Below, piece by piece: positions 19,022-28,700 of a DNA stretch of 64,000 nt. The stretch covers positions 434,001 to 498,000 of the forward strand of contig NZ_JADEKP010000001.1 of the NCBI RefSeq assembly GCF_015234215.1. Reading direction: 5' to 3'. Position 1 is the stretch's first letter; each line of letters begins with the position of its first letter. Source of the DNA: Clostridium chrysemydis. Its GTDB lineage: Bacteria; Bacillota; Clostridia; Clostridiales; Clostridiaceae. The position numbers were made by a program, and so were the translations under genes. The notes beneath the pieces are model-generated. The model was given only the letters and a program-made list of their open reading frames with translations. It searched no databases and was not told where the DNA came from.

Positions 19022-19774
19022 ATGTTGAAATTAAAAAATATAACTAAAAGTTTTGGAAATAAAAAAGTGCTAGATGGCGTTAGCTTAGATATAAGAGAAG
19101 GTGAAATAGTTTCCCTCCTTGGAAAGAGCGGCTCTGGAAAGACAACTCTTTTAAATATTATATTAGGTCTTACAAAACAAGATGAAGGTACGATTTTATT
19201 TAAGGAAAAAGATTTAACAAATGTATCTATGAAAAATAGAGGTTTTAATATAGTTTTTCAAGATTATGCACTTTTTCCAAATTTAAATGCTTATCAAAAT
19301 ATAGTTTATGGTTTAAAAAATAATAAGGGAGCTTCGACTAAAGAAGAAGTAGAAGATATAATTAAATTTTTAGAATTAGAAAATCATCTAGATAAAAAGA
19401 TAAGTGAGTTATCAGGAGGGCAAAAACAAAGGGTATCTATAGCAAGGACATTAGTTTTAAAACCTAAAGTTTTACTTTTAGATGAACCTTTAAGTGCTTT
19501 AGATGGAGTAATTAAAGAGTCTATAAAAGACAAGATTAAAAGTATTTCTAAAGAATTTAAACTTACTACAATTATAGTAACTCACGACCCAGAAGAGGCG
19601 CTAACTTTATCAGACAAAGTCCTTATTATTGACGAAGGCAAAATATCTCAGTTTGGAACTCCAAAGGAAGTTATAGAAAATCCGAGTAATGAGTTTGTTT
19701 CAAAGTTTATTATAAATCAGCTTATGATAAAGAAAGAAAATATCTTTAAGTTATTTGGTGAGTGTTATGGATAA
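19022..19774 (+). CDS. Phosphonate (2-aminoethylphosphonate) ABC importer ATPase
   Basis: A 250-residue ATPase with Walker A GKSGSGKT at 34-41, LSGGQ at 130-134, and Walker B LLLDEPLSALDG. The group is the PotA/FbpC/PhnT type that pairs with Fe3+/putrescine-like permeases. Substrate is inferred from the PhnW and PhnX genes in the same operon. GGAGG precedes ATG 19022. The end overlaps the permease start by 8 bases. Confidence 0.88.
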   Translation: MLKLKNITKSFGNKKVLDGVSLDIREGEIVSLLGKSGSGKTTLLNIILGLTKQDEGTILFKEKDLTNVSMKNRGFNIVFQDYALFPNLNAYQNIVYGLKNNKGASTKEEVEDIIKFLELENHLDKKISELSGGQKQRVSIARTLVLKPKVLLLDEPLSALDGVIKESIKDKIKSISKEFKLTTIIVTHDPEEALTLSDKVLIIDEGKISQFGTPKEVIENPSNEFVSKFIINQLMIKKENIFKLFGECYG

Positions 19775-21389
19775 AACTAAAAAGGAATTTAAATTTATTT
19801 ATAGTTTTATACTTTTATTTTTTCTACTATTTTTGTTAGTTCCATTATTTATCTTAGTATTTGACTCTTTTAGAAATTACGAAGGGTTTACATTAAGTAA
19901 TTATACTAAGTATCTATCGGATAAAGTACTTTTAAGGTCTATAAAAAATAGCGTAGGTATTTCATTTTTAAATGGAATTATAGTTACTTTTATAGCGTTT
20001 ATTTTGGCTTATGGAATTAATTTTTCAAACATGCCAAAAAGAATAAAAAAATTAGTTAATATAGCTATGTTTATTCCAATGTTACTTCCAACTATTACTT
20101 ATGGTTTTGCAATAATTTATTCTTTTGGAAAACAGGGACTTTTAACTAAAATTTTTAATAGAGAACTATTTGAAATCTATGGTCCTAAGGGACTACTTAT
20201 AGGATATATGATATATACACTGCCTACAGCTTACCTTTTAATAAATAATTCTTTTAGATATATAGATAAAAAGTTTTTAACAGTATCTAATTTAATGGGA
20301 GATTCTAAATTTAGAACTATAAAAAATACAGTAATAAGGCCTTTAATAGGAAGTATAGGCTGTGCATTTGTTCTTTCTTTTATATTAAGCTTTACAGACT
20401 TTGGGATTCCTGCAGCTGTAGGAGGGAATTTTGAAGTAGTATCAACAACTCTTTATCAAGTTATGCTTGGGGCAATACCTGATTTTAATGGGGGAGCGGC
20501 TATTGCAATAATTATGTTAATTCCAGCTGTGTTTGGAATCATTCTATTAAATTACCTTGAAAGATTTAATTTTAATTATGACAAAATTTCAGATATAGAA
20601 CTTAGGAAAAATAATTTTAGAGATATAGGATTTTCTATAATATCATTAATTTCTGCATTATTAATTTTTGGTGTGTTTTTAGTTATGTTTATATCTCCAT
20701 TTATGAAAAACTTTCCTTATGATATGACCTTTACCTTAGATCACGTAAAGAGCACTTTAACTTCTAATAATTTAATTGAGACTTTTAGAAATTCTATAGT
20801 TGTATCTTTATTTTCAGGAGTATTTGGCGTGACTTTAGCCTATCTTGCAGCGGTTTTAAATACAAGAAGCAATTTAAAATCTAAACCTAAAGGAAGTATT
20901 GATACTATATCAATTATTACAAATACAATTCCAGGGATGGTTTTAGGGTTATCTTATTTACTCTTATTTAATAAGAGCAGCTTAAAGGGAAGCTTAATTC
21001 TTATAATTATTTGTAATATAGTTCACTTTTTTGCAGCTCCATACCTTATGGCAAAGGGATCTTTAAGTAAATTAAACAAAGGATTTGAAACTACAGGAGA
21101 ACTTATGGGAGATAGCTTTTTTAAAACTCTTTATAGGGTTATTATCCCAAATTCATTTAAAACTATAGTTGAAATGTTTAGCTATTATTTTATAAATTCT
21201 ATGGTAACTATAAGTGCAATAATTTTCTTAGTAGGTTCAAAGAGTGCTGTTATAACAACAAAAATAAAAGAGCTTCAGCATTACGCTAAGTTTAATGAAA
21301 TTTTTATATTATCAATTCTTATATTTTTAACTAATTTATTTGTAAAACTTATTTGCGAATTTTATCAAAATAAAAAAGATGGGGTGTAA
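19767..21389 (+). CDS. Phosphonate ABC importer permease (two fused permease units)
   Basis: A 540-residue protein with about 12 membrane helices in two homologous halves. Each half has the cytoplasmic coupling loop: NLMGDSKFRTIKNTVIRPL in the first, ELMGDSFFKTLYRVIIPN in the second. It resembles PhnU and PhnV joined, as in FbpB-type iron permeases. ATG 19767 overlaps the ATPase stop, with GGTGAG upstream; a TTG four codons earlier is possible. One polypeptide thus replaces the usual permease dimer. Confidence 0.88.
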   Translation: MDKTKKEFKFIYSFILLFFLLFLLVPLFILVFDSFRNYEGFTLSNYTKYLSDKVLLRSIKNSVGISFLNGIIVTFIAFILAYGINFSNMPKRIKKLVNIAMFIPMLLPTITYGFAIIYSFGKQGLLTKIFNRELFEIYGPKGLLIGYMIYTLPTAYLLINNSFRYIDKKFLTVSNLMGDSKFRTIKNTVIRPLIGSIGCAFVLSFILSFTDFGIPAAVGGNFEVVSTTLYQVMLGAIPDFNGGAAIAIIMLIPAVFGIILLNYLERFNFNYDKISDIELRKNNFRDIGFSIISLISALLIFGVFLVMFISPFMKNFPYDMTFTLDHVKSTLTSNNLIETFRNSIVVSLFSGVFGVTLAYLAAVLNTRSNLKSKPKGSIDTISIITNTIPGMVLGLSYLLLFNKSSLKGSLILIIICNIVHFFAAPYLMAKGSLSKLNKGFETTGELMGDSFFKTLYRVIIPNSFKTIVEMFSYYFINSMVTISAIIFLVGSKSAVITTKIKELQHYAKFNEIFILSILIFLTNLFVKLICEFYQNKKDGV

Positions 21390-22382
21390 ATGATGATAAA
21401 AAGAAAAGGAATTTTAGCTTTAGGACTTTTAATAATAATGAGTTTAGGATTATTTCAAGGGTGCACAAGTAAAGAAGAAGAGAAAGTTATAATTTATACA
21501 AATTCAGATGAAGAATGTATAAAAACTATGGAAGATTCTCTTAATAATTCAGGGTTTAAAGATAAATTTATTATAACGGGTATGGGAACGTCAGAACTTG
21601 GAGGTAAGCTTTTAGCAGAAGGAAAGTCAATTGAAGCAGATGTTGTAACTATGAGTTCTTACTATATAGAGAGTGCAGAAGATAAAAATAAAATGTTTGT
21701 AGATTTAACATTTGACACTAATTCAAGTGAAAGGTATCCAGCTTATTATACGCCTATATTAGCAAATACAGGGGCAATATTTATTAATACAAAGGTATTA
21801 AAGGAAAAAGGGTTTGAAGAGCCAAAATCTATAAAAGATTTAACTGACCCTAAGTATAAAAATCTAATATCTATTCCAAACATACTAGATTCTTCTACAG
21901 CATGGCTTTTAGTACAAGCTGTAATTTCAGAGTATGGTGAAAAGGAAGGTGAAGAGGTTTTAAAAGGGTTAGTAGTAAATGCAGGACCACATATAGAAAG
22001 TTCAGGTTCAGGGCCTATTAAAAAAGTAAGAGCTGGAGAAGTTTTAGCTGGTTTTGGATTAAGGCATCAAGGCGTTTTCGATAAAGCAAATGGGTTACCT
22101 ATAGATTATATAGACCCAGTAGAAGGTAATTATTCTTTAACTGAATCTATAGCTGTTGTAGATAAGGGAGAAGAAAAGAATAAGTTATCTATGGAAATTG
22201 CAAAAACTATAATCGAAAAAAGTAGAAGTGAGCTTATAAAATATTACCCAGTAGCTTTATATAAAGGTGAAAAAGTAGATGAAAAATATAATCCAAAGTA
22301 TAGCAAAGTTTATAAAGAAAAACTTACAGTTGATTTATTAAAAGAGCATCAAGATATTTTCAAAAAGGCTATGGGAAATTAA
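21390..22382 (+). CDS. 2-aminoethylphosphonate-binding lipoprotein
   Basis: A 330-residue substrate-binding protein. The signal peptide ends at LFQGC with Cys25. The fold is that of the ferric-iron/PhnS-like SBP group (IIYTNSDEECIKTMEDS, then a DSSTAWLLVQAVISEYG region). It starts directly after the permease stop, with GGGGTG as ribosome site; a second ATG follows at once. The phosphonate substrate is inferred from the two catabolic genes downstream. Confidence 0.87.
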   Translation: MMIKRKGILALGLLIIMSLGLFQGCTSKEEEKVIIYTNSDEECIKTMEDSLNNSGFKDKFIITGMGTSELGGKLLAEGKSIEADVVTMSSYYIESAEDKNKMFVDLTFDTNSSERYPAYYTPILANTGAIFINTKVLKEKGFEEPKSIKDLTDPKYKNLISIPNILDSSTAWLLVQAVISEYGEKEGEEVLKGLVVNAGPHIESSGSGPIKKVRAGEVLAGFGLRHQGVFDKANGLPIDYIDPVEGNYSLTESIAVVDKGEEKNKLSMEIAKTIIEKSRSELIKYYPVALYKGEKVDEKYNPKYSKVYKEKLTVDLLKEHQDIFKKAMGN

Positions 22383-22395
22383 GGGGGAAAATTAT

Positions 22396-23490
22396 ATGGA
22401 AAATTATAAATTACTAACACCAGGACCACTTACAACAACAGAAACTGTAAAAAGGGAAATGCTTAAAGATAGATGCACTTGGGATGAGGATTATAAAGCT
22501 ATTACTAGAAAGATAATAAAAGATTTATTAGATATAGGAAAAGTAGATGAAGATGAATATACAGCAGTTCTTATGCAAGGAGGTGGAAGCTTTTCTGTAG
22601 AGTCAGTATTACATTCTTCGGTGAAAAAAACAGATAAGTGTTTAATTATATCAAATGGAGCTTATGGAGAGAGAATAATCTCTATGGCAAGGATGATGGA
22701 GTTAAATACTGCAATTTATGAAGTAGAGTATGATAAATATCCTAATATGGAAGTTATAAAAAGAATATTAAAAAATGATCCTAAGATAACTCATATAGCT
22801 ATGGTACACTGCGAAACTACTACTGGTATTTTAAATCCTATAGAAGAGGTATCAAAACTTTCTAAAGAGTTTAAAAAAATATTGATTATAGATGCGATGA
22901 GTAGTTTTGGTGGAATAGATATAGATATAAAATCTTTAAAGATAGATTTTCTTATAAGTAGTGCAAACAAATGCATTCAAGGAGTTCCAGGCTTTGGATT
23001 TATTATCTCAAATAAAGAAGCGCTTAATAGGTGCAAGGGAGTTTCTAAAAGTCTTTCTTTAGATTTGTATGATCAATACATTGGAATGAAAGACGGAAAG
23101 TGGAGGTTTACATCACCGACTCATGTTGTAGCAGCTTTTTCTAAAGCCTTAGATGAGTTAAAGGAAGAAGGGGGTGTAGAATCTAGGCATTTAAGATATA
23201 AAAAAAATAATGACGTGATAAGATTGGCTTTTAAAGAACTTGGAATAGAATCATATATAGATGAAAAAAAGCAATCGCCTATAATAACAACATTTTTATA
23301 TCCAAAAGAAAATTTCGAATTTGATTCATTTTATAAATTTATGAAAGAAGAGGGATTTGTAATATATCCAGGTAAATTAACAGATATAAATACTTTTAGA
23401 ATAGGAAATATAGGAGAAATTTATTTAGATGATGTAGAAAGGCTATATGAGGCCACTAAAAAATATTTAAGAGGTGAAATAAATGAATAA
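22396..23490 (+). CDS. phnW: 2-aminoethylphosphonate--pyruvate transaminase
   Basis: A 364-residue PLP aminotransferase that converts 2-aminoethylphosphonate and pyruvate to phosphonoacetaldehyde and alanine. The N-terminal LLTPGPLTTTETVK is the family opening. DAMSSFGG contains the PLP-binding aspartate, and Lys192 in SANKCIQG is the Schiff-base lysine. Length fits PhnW. It lies 13 bases after the binding-protein gene with AAGGGGGA upstream, and overlaps phnX by 8 bases. Confidence 0.95.
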   Translation: MENYKLLTPGPLTTTETVKREMLKDRCTWDEDYKAITRKIIKDLLDIGKVDEDEYTAVLMQGGGSFSVESVLHSSVKKTDKCLIISNGAYGERIISMARMMELNTAIYEVEYDKYPNMEVIKRILKNDPKITHIAMVHCETTTGILNPIEEVSKLSKEFKKILIIDAMSSFGGIDIDIKSLKIDFLISSANKCIQGVPGFGFIISNKEALNRCKGVSKSLSLDLYDQYIGMKDGKWRFTSPTHVVAAFSKALDELKEEGGVESRHLRYKKNNDVIRLAFKELGIESYIDEKKQSPIITTFLYPKENFEFDSFYKFMKEEGFVIYPGKLTDINTFRIGNIGEIYLDDVERLYEATKKYLRGEINE

Positions 23491-24250
23491 TATAAAATGT
23501 GTAATCTTTGATTGGGCTGGAACTACTGTAGACTTTGGGTGTTTTGCACCAGTTAATGTGTTTATTCAAATATTTAAAGATGCGGGAATCGATGTAACTA
23601 ATGAGGAAGCAAGATTACCTATGGGGATGCTTAAAATAGACCATATAAGAGAAATGTTAAAGATGGAAAGAATAAGAAATGAGTGGAAGTTTAAATATAA
23701 AAGAGATTTTACAGAAGATGATGTAAATAATTTATATAAAGAGTTTGAACCAGCACTTTTAAAATCTTTAAAAGATTATACGGATATAAAACCTAATGTA
23801 TTAGAAACTATAAAAACTCTAAGAGAAAGAGGGATAAAGATAGGGTCAACTACAGGTTACACAGACAAAATGATGGAAATAGTAGTTAGTGAAGCTAAGA
23901 AAAAGGGCTATAGCCCAGACTTTTATATTACTCCAGACTCTACAAATTCACTTGGAAGACCTTATCCTTATATGATTTTTAGAAATATGGAAGAACTTAA
24001 AATTTTATCTCCAAAAGAAATTATTAAAGTTGGAGATACTAATTCAGATATTCTAGAAGGTAAAAATGCTGGAGTTACAACTGTTGGAATAACTGTTGGA
24101 AGTTCAAATATGGGGCTTTCTAAAGAGGAATATGACTCTTTAAGTGATTCTAAAAAAAGAGAGGCTAGAGAAAGAGTTAGAGAAGGTTTTTTAAATATAG
24201 GAGCAGATCACGTAGTAGATGATATAAGAGAAATCTGTAATTTAATTTAA
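23483..24250 (+). CDS. phnX: Phosphonoacetaldehyde hydrolase (phosphonatase)
   Basis: A 255-residue HAD-family enzyme that cleaves the C-P bond of phosphonoacetaldehyde to acetaldehyde and phosphate. FDWAGTTVDFG contains the nucleophile Asp10. Lys51 in GMLKIDH is the Schiff-base lysine specific to phosphonatases. Motif III is seen as IIKVGDTNSDILEGKNAG. The start overlaps the phnW end, so the two are coupled. The pathway from uptake to phosphate is complete within this operon. Confidence 0.95.
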   Translation: MNNIKCVIFDWAGTTVDFGCFAPVNVFIQIFKDAGIDVTNEEARLPMGMLKIDHIREMLKMERIRNEWKFKYKRDFTEDDVNNLYKEFEPALLKSLKDYTDIKPNVLETIKTLRERGIKIGSTTGYTDKMMEIVVSEAKKKGYSPDFYITPDSTNSLGRPYPYMIFRNMEELKILSPKEIIKVGDTNSDILEGKNAGVTTVGITVGSSNMGLSKEEYDSLSDSKKREARERVREGFLNIGADHVVDDIREICNLI

Positions 24251-24263
24251 AATATCTAAAGTA

Positions 24264-24295
24264 AAAGCGTACTGATTTTTAGGTGCGTTTTTTTA
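24264..24295 (+). terminator. Terminator of the phosphonate operon
   Basis: AAAGCGTACT pairs, with wobbles, with GGTGCGTTTT (24282-24291), followed by T-rich sequence. Confidence 0.6.
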
Positions 24296-24381
24296 TATTA
24301 TACTTTATTAAATGGAATTAGTTAGATGAAAAGTTATTTTATGATAAAATATTAATAGTATTTAACGAAAGGAGAAGGCGA

Positions 24382-25698
24382 TTGAGAAAAAAGAGAATAA
24401 TTTTTGGTATAATTTGTGTATTACTTTTAATAGTTGGGATTTCTTTTGTATACTCATATAATAATTATCCTATAAGTTTAGCTAAACCTAAAGAATTTGT
24501 TCCAAATGGAAGAGTTGTTTTATCAAAAAATATCAGTAAAGAAAAAGTTATAGAAGATAGAGAAGAACTAATAAATATAATAGAGGATACTCACCCTATT
24601 TTTTTAGAAGGGGTTAATAAAAAATATAGGGAAGCAAAGGAGAGGTTTATAAAAAATACTAATAAGGGAATGTTAACTTCTGATTTTCAAGTAGAAGTTT
24701 CTAAGTATCTTACATCTTTAGAGGACAAGCATACAGCAATAGGATGGAAAGAGGATGAGAAATTAAATGTAAATTGGGTTTATTTAGATTCAAAATTAAA
24801 GTTATTAGATGAAGATAATAAGTTAACTAATCAAGAGGTAGTAGAAATAAATGGCGTTAATATAAAAAGATTAAAATCTGGAATTAATGAAATATTCCCG
24901 TATGAAAATAATTCTGGAGAAAACAAAAATATAGAAAATTATCTTAAAGGAAAGAAAGTATTAGATTATTTAGGAGTAAAACCTAAAGAGGAAGTAATAT
25001 TAAAGGTTAAAGATGGAGAGATAATAAAAAATATAAGTATTCCTTTTATCAGAAGTATAAGTAAACCTTTAAGTCGTGAGATTTATGGTGAAAAAATAGA
25101 TAAAGATAATTATTATATAAAATTTCAGATTTGCACAGTTAATGATAGTTTAAATACTCTTATTGAGAATTTAAAGGTTGAATTAAATAATGGAGTTAAA
25201 AATGTAATAGTAGATGTTCGTGATAATCCAGGAGGAGATTCAAAGGCCTGTGAGGAATTACTAAATGCTATGGGTATGGAGTGTGGAAGTTTCTCACAAA
25301 AGATAAGGTATTCAAAACTTGCAAAAGAACAAAGAGGGTATTTAAAAGAAACTGGATACGTTGATTTAGAAGGAAGTAATTATTCAAAGAAAAATGAAAA
25401 TATAAAGCTATATGTTATAACAAATGCTAACACATTCAGTTCAGCAACTTGGCTTGGAACCTTAGTTAGAGATGGTAATTTAGGGGTTATTGTAGGAAGC
25501 AGTAGTGAAAATATGCCTTCATAATATGGCGATATTATACAGTATCAGCTTAAAAACAGTAAAATAATTGGAATGGTATCTCATAAAAAATTTATAAGAC
25601 CAAATAAAGAAAAGTCCGATGAAAAAACTTTAGAACCAGATATAAAGCTAAAGTTTTATGAAGATCCAGTGTTTTATATAGTGAATATGAATAAATAA
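24382..25698 (+). pseudogene. S41 family peptidase interrupted by an in-frame stop
   Basis: TTG 24382 (AAAGGAG upstream) opens a 380-residue product ending at TAA 25522-25524. The same frame then continues without a gap for 57 more codons to 25698, encoding YGDILQYQLKNSKIIGM and a C-terminal tail typical of S41 peptidases. The N-terminus has one membrane anchor. The catalytic region TFSSATWLG (Ser353/354) and DVRDNPGGDS are intact, but the part after the active site is cut off. Codon 381 is probably a nonsense change from CAA or TCA. The shortened protein may be inactive. Confidence 0.8.
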
Positions 25699-25699
25699 C

Positions 25700-25727
25700 A
25701 AAGGTTAGTTTGACTAGCCTTTTTTTA
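25700..25727 (+). terminator. Intrinsic terminator
   Basis: AAAGGTTAGT, loop TTG, ACTAGCCTTT and T-run. It lies just after the distal stop of the interrupted S41 gene, which fits the longer frame being the ancestral gene. Confidence 0.85.
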
Positions 25728-26004
25728 GTAAAAATTTTTCAGAAATTAAAGTATACAAATTAAACTTAATATTTTTAAAAAAATATTAAAAAATGTATTG
25801 CAAAATAAAAATAAAGTATGATATATTATTAACGAAGAAGTTAGTTGTACATACAAATGAGTAAAACTAAAACGTACTTTTACTAAATTTAAACGATTAA
25901 CTAAATAAAATTACTAGTGATTTTTAAAATTTAAAAGAAAAAATGTTGAATTTTAATGACAAATAATAAACAAACAAATTTATTTTTGAAGGATGAAGAT
26001 TAAA
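25728..26004. other. AT-rich spacer before the PTS_EIIC_2 gene
   Basis: No gene seen. A loose promoter is possible: TTGCAA near 25798 and TATATT 18 bp further on. The leader to the start codon is then about 180 bases. No recognised riboswitch. Confidence 0.4.
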
Positions 26005-27069
26005 ATGACAAAAGAAAACACAAAAAATAAAGACAGGCTTACAGCTAAAGATTATTTAAATAAGATTTTAGCAGGTACAGCAACAGGGATAGTTGTAGGA
26101 CTTATTCCAAATGCAATTTTAGGATCGATTTTTAAAGGGCTTATAGGAGTTTCTCCAATATTTCAAACTCTATATAATGCAGTAAACATAATGCAATTTG
26201 TAGTTCCTATATTAGTTGGAGTTTTAGTAGGTTTACAATTTAGTTTTAATGCAATGCAATCTGTAATAGTTGGGTGTGCAGTATTTTTAGGTTCAGGTGC
26301 TTTTAAAGTAACAGAAAATGGAGTAATGCTAGTTGGTATTGGTGATTTAATAAATATAATGCTAGTTTCATGTATAGCTGTTCTAGTAATAAGAGCTATT
26401 GGTGATAAACTTGGTTCTTTAACAATTCTTTTATTACCAATTATAGCAGGTGCAGGTGTTGGTGTTATCGGTATGCTTATGCTACCATATGTTAGAGAGA
26501 TAACTGTTGGAATAGGTGCAGTTATGAATAAATTTACAACATTACAACCTTTATTAATGTGCATACTAATTAGTGTATCATTTGCAATTTTAATAATATC
26601 TCCAATCTCAACAGTAGCTATAGGAATAGCTATTGGTATAACAGGACTTGGAGCAGGTGCTGCAGCAATAGGAGTAGCAGCTTGTACTGCAGTATTAGTA
26701 GTAGGGTCAAGAAGAATTAATCAAAGTGGAGTTACTTTATCAGTTTTACTTGGTGCTATGAAAATGATGATGCCAAACTTAGTTACATATCCAATAATCG
26801 CAGTTCCAATTATAGCAAATGGAATACTTTGTGGAATAGGCGGATATTTCTTAAATATTTTAGGTACTCCAAATAGTGCAGGGTTTGGACTAGTAGGGTT
26901 AGTTGGACCTCTTGCAGCTATTAATGGATCTACTGCAAGTGTTGGACTTGCTATAGCTAGTGCAGTTATTGCATTTATAGTTATACCATTTGTTGGTGCA
27001 TTTTTAATAGATTTATTCTGTAGAAAAGTTTTAAAATTATACGACGATAAAATTTTTAAATATATTTAA
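26005..27069 (+). CDS. PTS_EIIC_2 family membrane transporter
   Basis: A 354-residue protein with about 10 hydrophobic segments and glycine-rich loops (GVGVIGML, ITGLGAGAAAIG). It resembles the PTS_EIIC_2 family, whose members lack attached IIA/IIB domains and whose substrates are not settled. ATG 26005 is preferred because GAAGGATG precedes it; an ATG four codons upstream overlaps that site. A ketopantoate-reductase-like gene follows after 34 bases, so the substrate may be a keto acid or a pantoate-like compound. That last step is inference. Confidence 0.78.
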   Translation: MTKENTKNKDRLTAKDYLNKILAGTATGIVVGLIPNAILGSIFKGLIGVSPIFQTLYNAVNIMQFVVPILVGVLVGLQFSFNAMQSVIVGCAVFLGSGAFKVTENGVMLVGIGDLINIMLVSCIAVLVIRAIGDKLGSLTILLLPIIAGAGVGVIGMLMLPYVREITVGIGAVMNKFTTLQPLLMCILISVSFAILIISPISTVAIGIAIGITGLGAGAAAIGVAACTAVLVVGSRRINQSGVTLSVLLGAMKMMMPNLVTYPIIAVPIIANGILCGIGGYFLNILGTPNSAGFGLVGLVGPLAAINGSTASVGLAIASAVIAFIVIPFVGAFLIDLFCRKVLKLYDDKIFKYI

Positions 27070-27103
27070 TTAACTATTAGATAAAATAAGGAGAGTGTTC
27101 TAT

Positions 27104-28033
27104 ATGAAGATAGGAATAGTAGGGGCAGGAGCTATGGGCTCACGTTTCGGATATATGTTACAAAACGCTGGAAATGATGTATTTTTAGTTGATGCATGGA
27201 AAGATCATGTTGACACTATTAATAAAGAAGGTCTTTCAGTTGAAGAAAACGGGGAGATAAAACAGGTTAAAATACCAGCAATGCTTCCAGAAGAGGCAAA
27301 AGAAGTTCCAGATCTTGTAGTTTTATTTACAAAATCAATGGGATTAAGACCAATGCTTGAATCAATAAAAGGAATATTAGGCGAAAATACAAGAGTATTA
27401 TGTCTATTAAATGGATTAGGGCACAATGAAACTATAGCTGAATATGTTGATAGTAAAAATATATTAATGGGTGTTACTTTATGGACAGCTGGACTTAAAG
27501 GACCAGGACATGTACTTTTAACTGGAGATGGAAGCTTAGAAGTTCAAAACTTAGATCCTAAAATGGAAGTAGAAGCTAGAGAAATCTGTGATGTATTAAA
27601 TTTAGCAGGACTGAAAGCTCACTATAGTAGTGACGTTATATTCTCAATTTGGAGAAAAGCTTGTGTAAATGGTACACTAAATAGTACTTGTACTATACTA
27701 GATTGTAATATAAAAGAATTTGGTGAATTAAAAGAGTCTAGAGAATTAATCAGAAAGATAATTGAAGAGTTTTCAAATGTAGCTAAAACTTACGGAGTTA
27801 CTTTAAACGTAGAAGAAGTTGCAAGAGGAATAGAAGCGATATATGATCCAAGTCAAGCTGGAGCACATTATCCTTCAATGCATCAAGACTTAATTCAAAA
27901 TAAGCGTTTAACAGAAATAGACTATATAAATGGTTATATAGCTAAAAAAGGAAAAGAGTTAAATATAGCTACTCCTTATAATGACTTATTAACTTCATTA
28001 GTTCATTCTAAAGAACAATTACTTATAAAATAA
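27104..28033 (+). CDS. Ketopantoate reductase family (ApbA/PanE-like) dehydrogenase
   Basis: A 309-residue NADP-dependent enzyme. The Rossmann opening KIGIVGAGAMGSRFGYML is at 1-18. The catalytic lysine region is WRKACVNGTLNSTC, and a Glu-containing helix lies near 240. PanE reduces 2-dehydropantoate to pantoate, but many relatives act on other 2-keto acids, and no pan genes are nearby. ATG 27104 has AAGGAGAG 8 bases upstream; a GTG three codons earlier lies within that site. It is cotranscribed with the transporter before it. Confidence 0.85.
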   Translation: MKIGIVGAGAMGSRFGYMLQNAGNDVFLVDAWKDHVDTINKEGLSVEENGEIKQVKIPAMLPEEAKEVPDLVVLFTKSMGLRPMLESIKGILGENTRVLCLLNGLGHNETIAEYVDSKNILMGVTLWTAGLKGPGHVLLTGDGSLEVQNLDPKMEVEAREICDVLNLAGLKAHYSSDVIFSIWRKACVNGTLNSTCTILDCNIKEFGELKESRELIRKIIEEFSNVAKTYGVTLNVEEVARGIEAIYDPSQAGAHYPSMHQDLIQNKRLTEIDYINGYIAKKGKELNIATPYNDLLTSLVHSKEQLLIK

Positions 28034-28041
28034 TTTGATTT

Positions 28042-28075
28042 AAAAAGGAAGTTTATTTTAAACTTCCTTTTTTTT
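28042..28075 (+). terminator. Intrinsic terminator
   Basis: A 14-bp stem AAAAAGGAAGTTTA / TAAACTTCCTTTTT with loop TTT and a T-run. Confidence 0.92.
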
Positions 28076-28090
28076 ATGTAGGTACTTGTA

Positions 28091-28138
28091 AAATTTTGGA
28101 CTAATTTAGTTGCAAAATTTAATTTTTATATTTAATAT
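28091..28138 (+). promoter_or_regulatory. MarR gene promoter with overlapping inverted repeat
   Basis: TTGCAA (28110-28115), a 17-bp spacer and TAATAT (28133-28138). AAATTTTG (28091-28098) and CAAAATTT (28113-28120) form an inverted repeat overlapping the -35 box, consistent with autoregulation by the MarR protein. Confidence 0.55.
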
Positions 28139-28171
28139 AGATATTATATTAATTTTTATTTGGAGGGCAAT

Positions 28172-28597
28172 ATGCTAGAACAAAATTTCTGTGGATGTTT
28201 ATTTTTCACTGCAACTAGATTAAAAAAAATAGCAGCAAACATAGCTGATGAAGAACTAAAGCCTTTAGGTTTATCACCATCATATGTATATATTTTGCTT
28301 GGCGTAAAATTTAAGCCAGGCATTACCCAAAAAGAACTATGTGAAGAGCTTCATCTAAAGCCATCAACTATAACTAGGCTTATTGATAAGCTTGTTATAA
28401 AGGGTTTAGTAGAAAGAAAGTCAGAAGGGAAATTATCTCATATATTTTTAACTACAAAGGGTGAGGACATTCAAGAAGATATTTCAAGGTTTAGATTAAA
28501 ACTACATAATAAGTATAAAGAACTATTAGGAATAGAGAACTATGATACTTTAACTAAACTTACAAATGAGTCAGCTAGGATTTTAGAAGAAAATTAA
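28172..28597 (+). CDS. MarR family transcriptional regulator
   Basis: A 141-residue winged-helix dimeric regulator. The recognition segment is ITQKELCEELHLKPSTITRLIDKLVIKGLVERK, followed by a short wing and FLTTKGEDIQ. ATG 28172 has GGAGGG 4 bases upstream; a TTG four codons earlier lies in the ribosome site. The regulator follows the transporter/reductase pair and could control it. A Cys pair near the N-terminus (FCGCLF) is noteworthy for possible redox sensing, which is inference. Confidence 0.88.
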   Translation: MLEQNFCGCLFFTATRLKKIAANIADEELKPLGLSPSYVYILLGVKFKPGITQKELCEELHLKPSTITRLIDKLVIKGLVERKSEGKLSHIFLTTKGEDIQEDISRFRLKLHNKYKELLGIENYDTLTKLTNESARILEEN

Positions 28598-28700
28598 AAG
28601 ATTTCAAAAATGTAAGGTTCGCGTAACATAAATCAATAAGAGAATAATAAATCCTTTCGTATAATTGTTTTATAGACAAGTTAGAAAGGGGAAATTAGTT

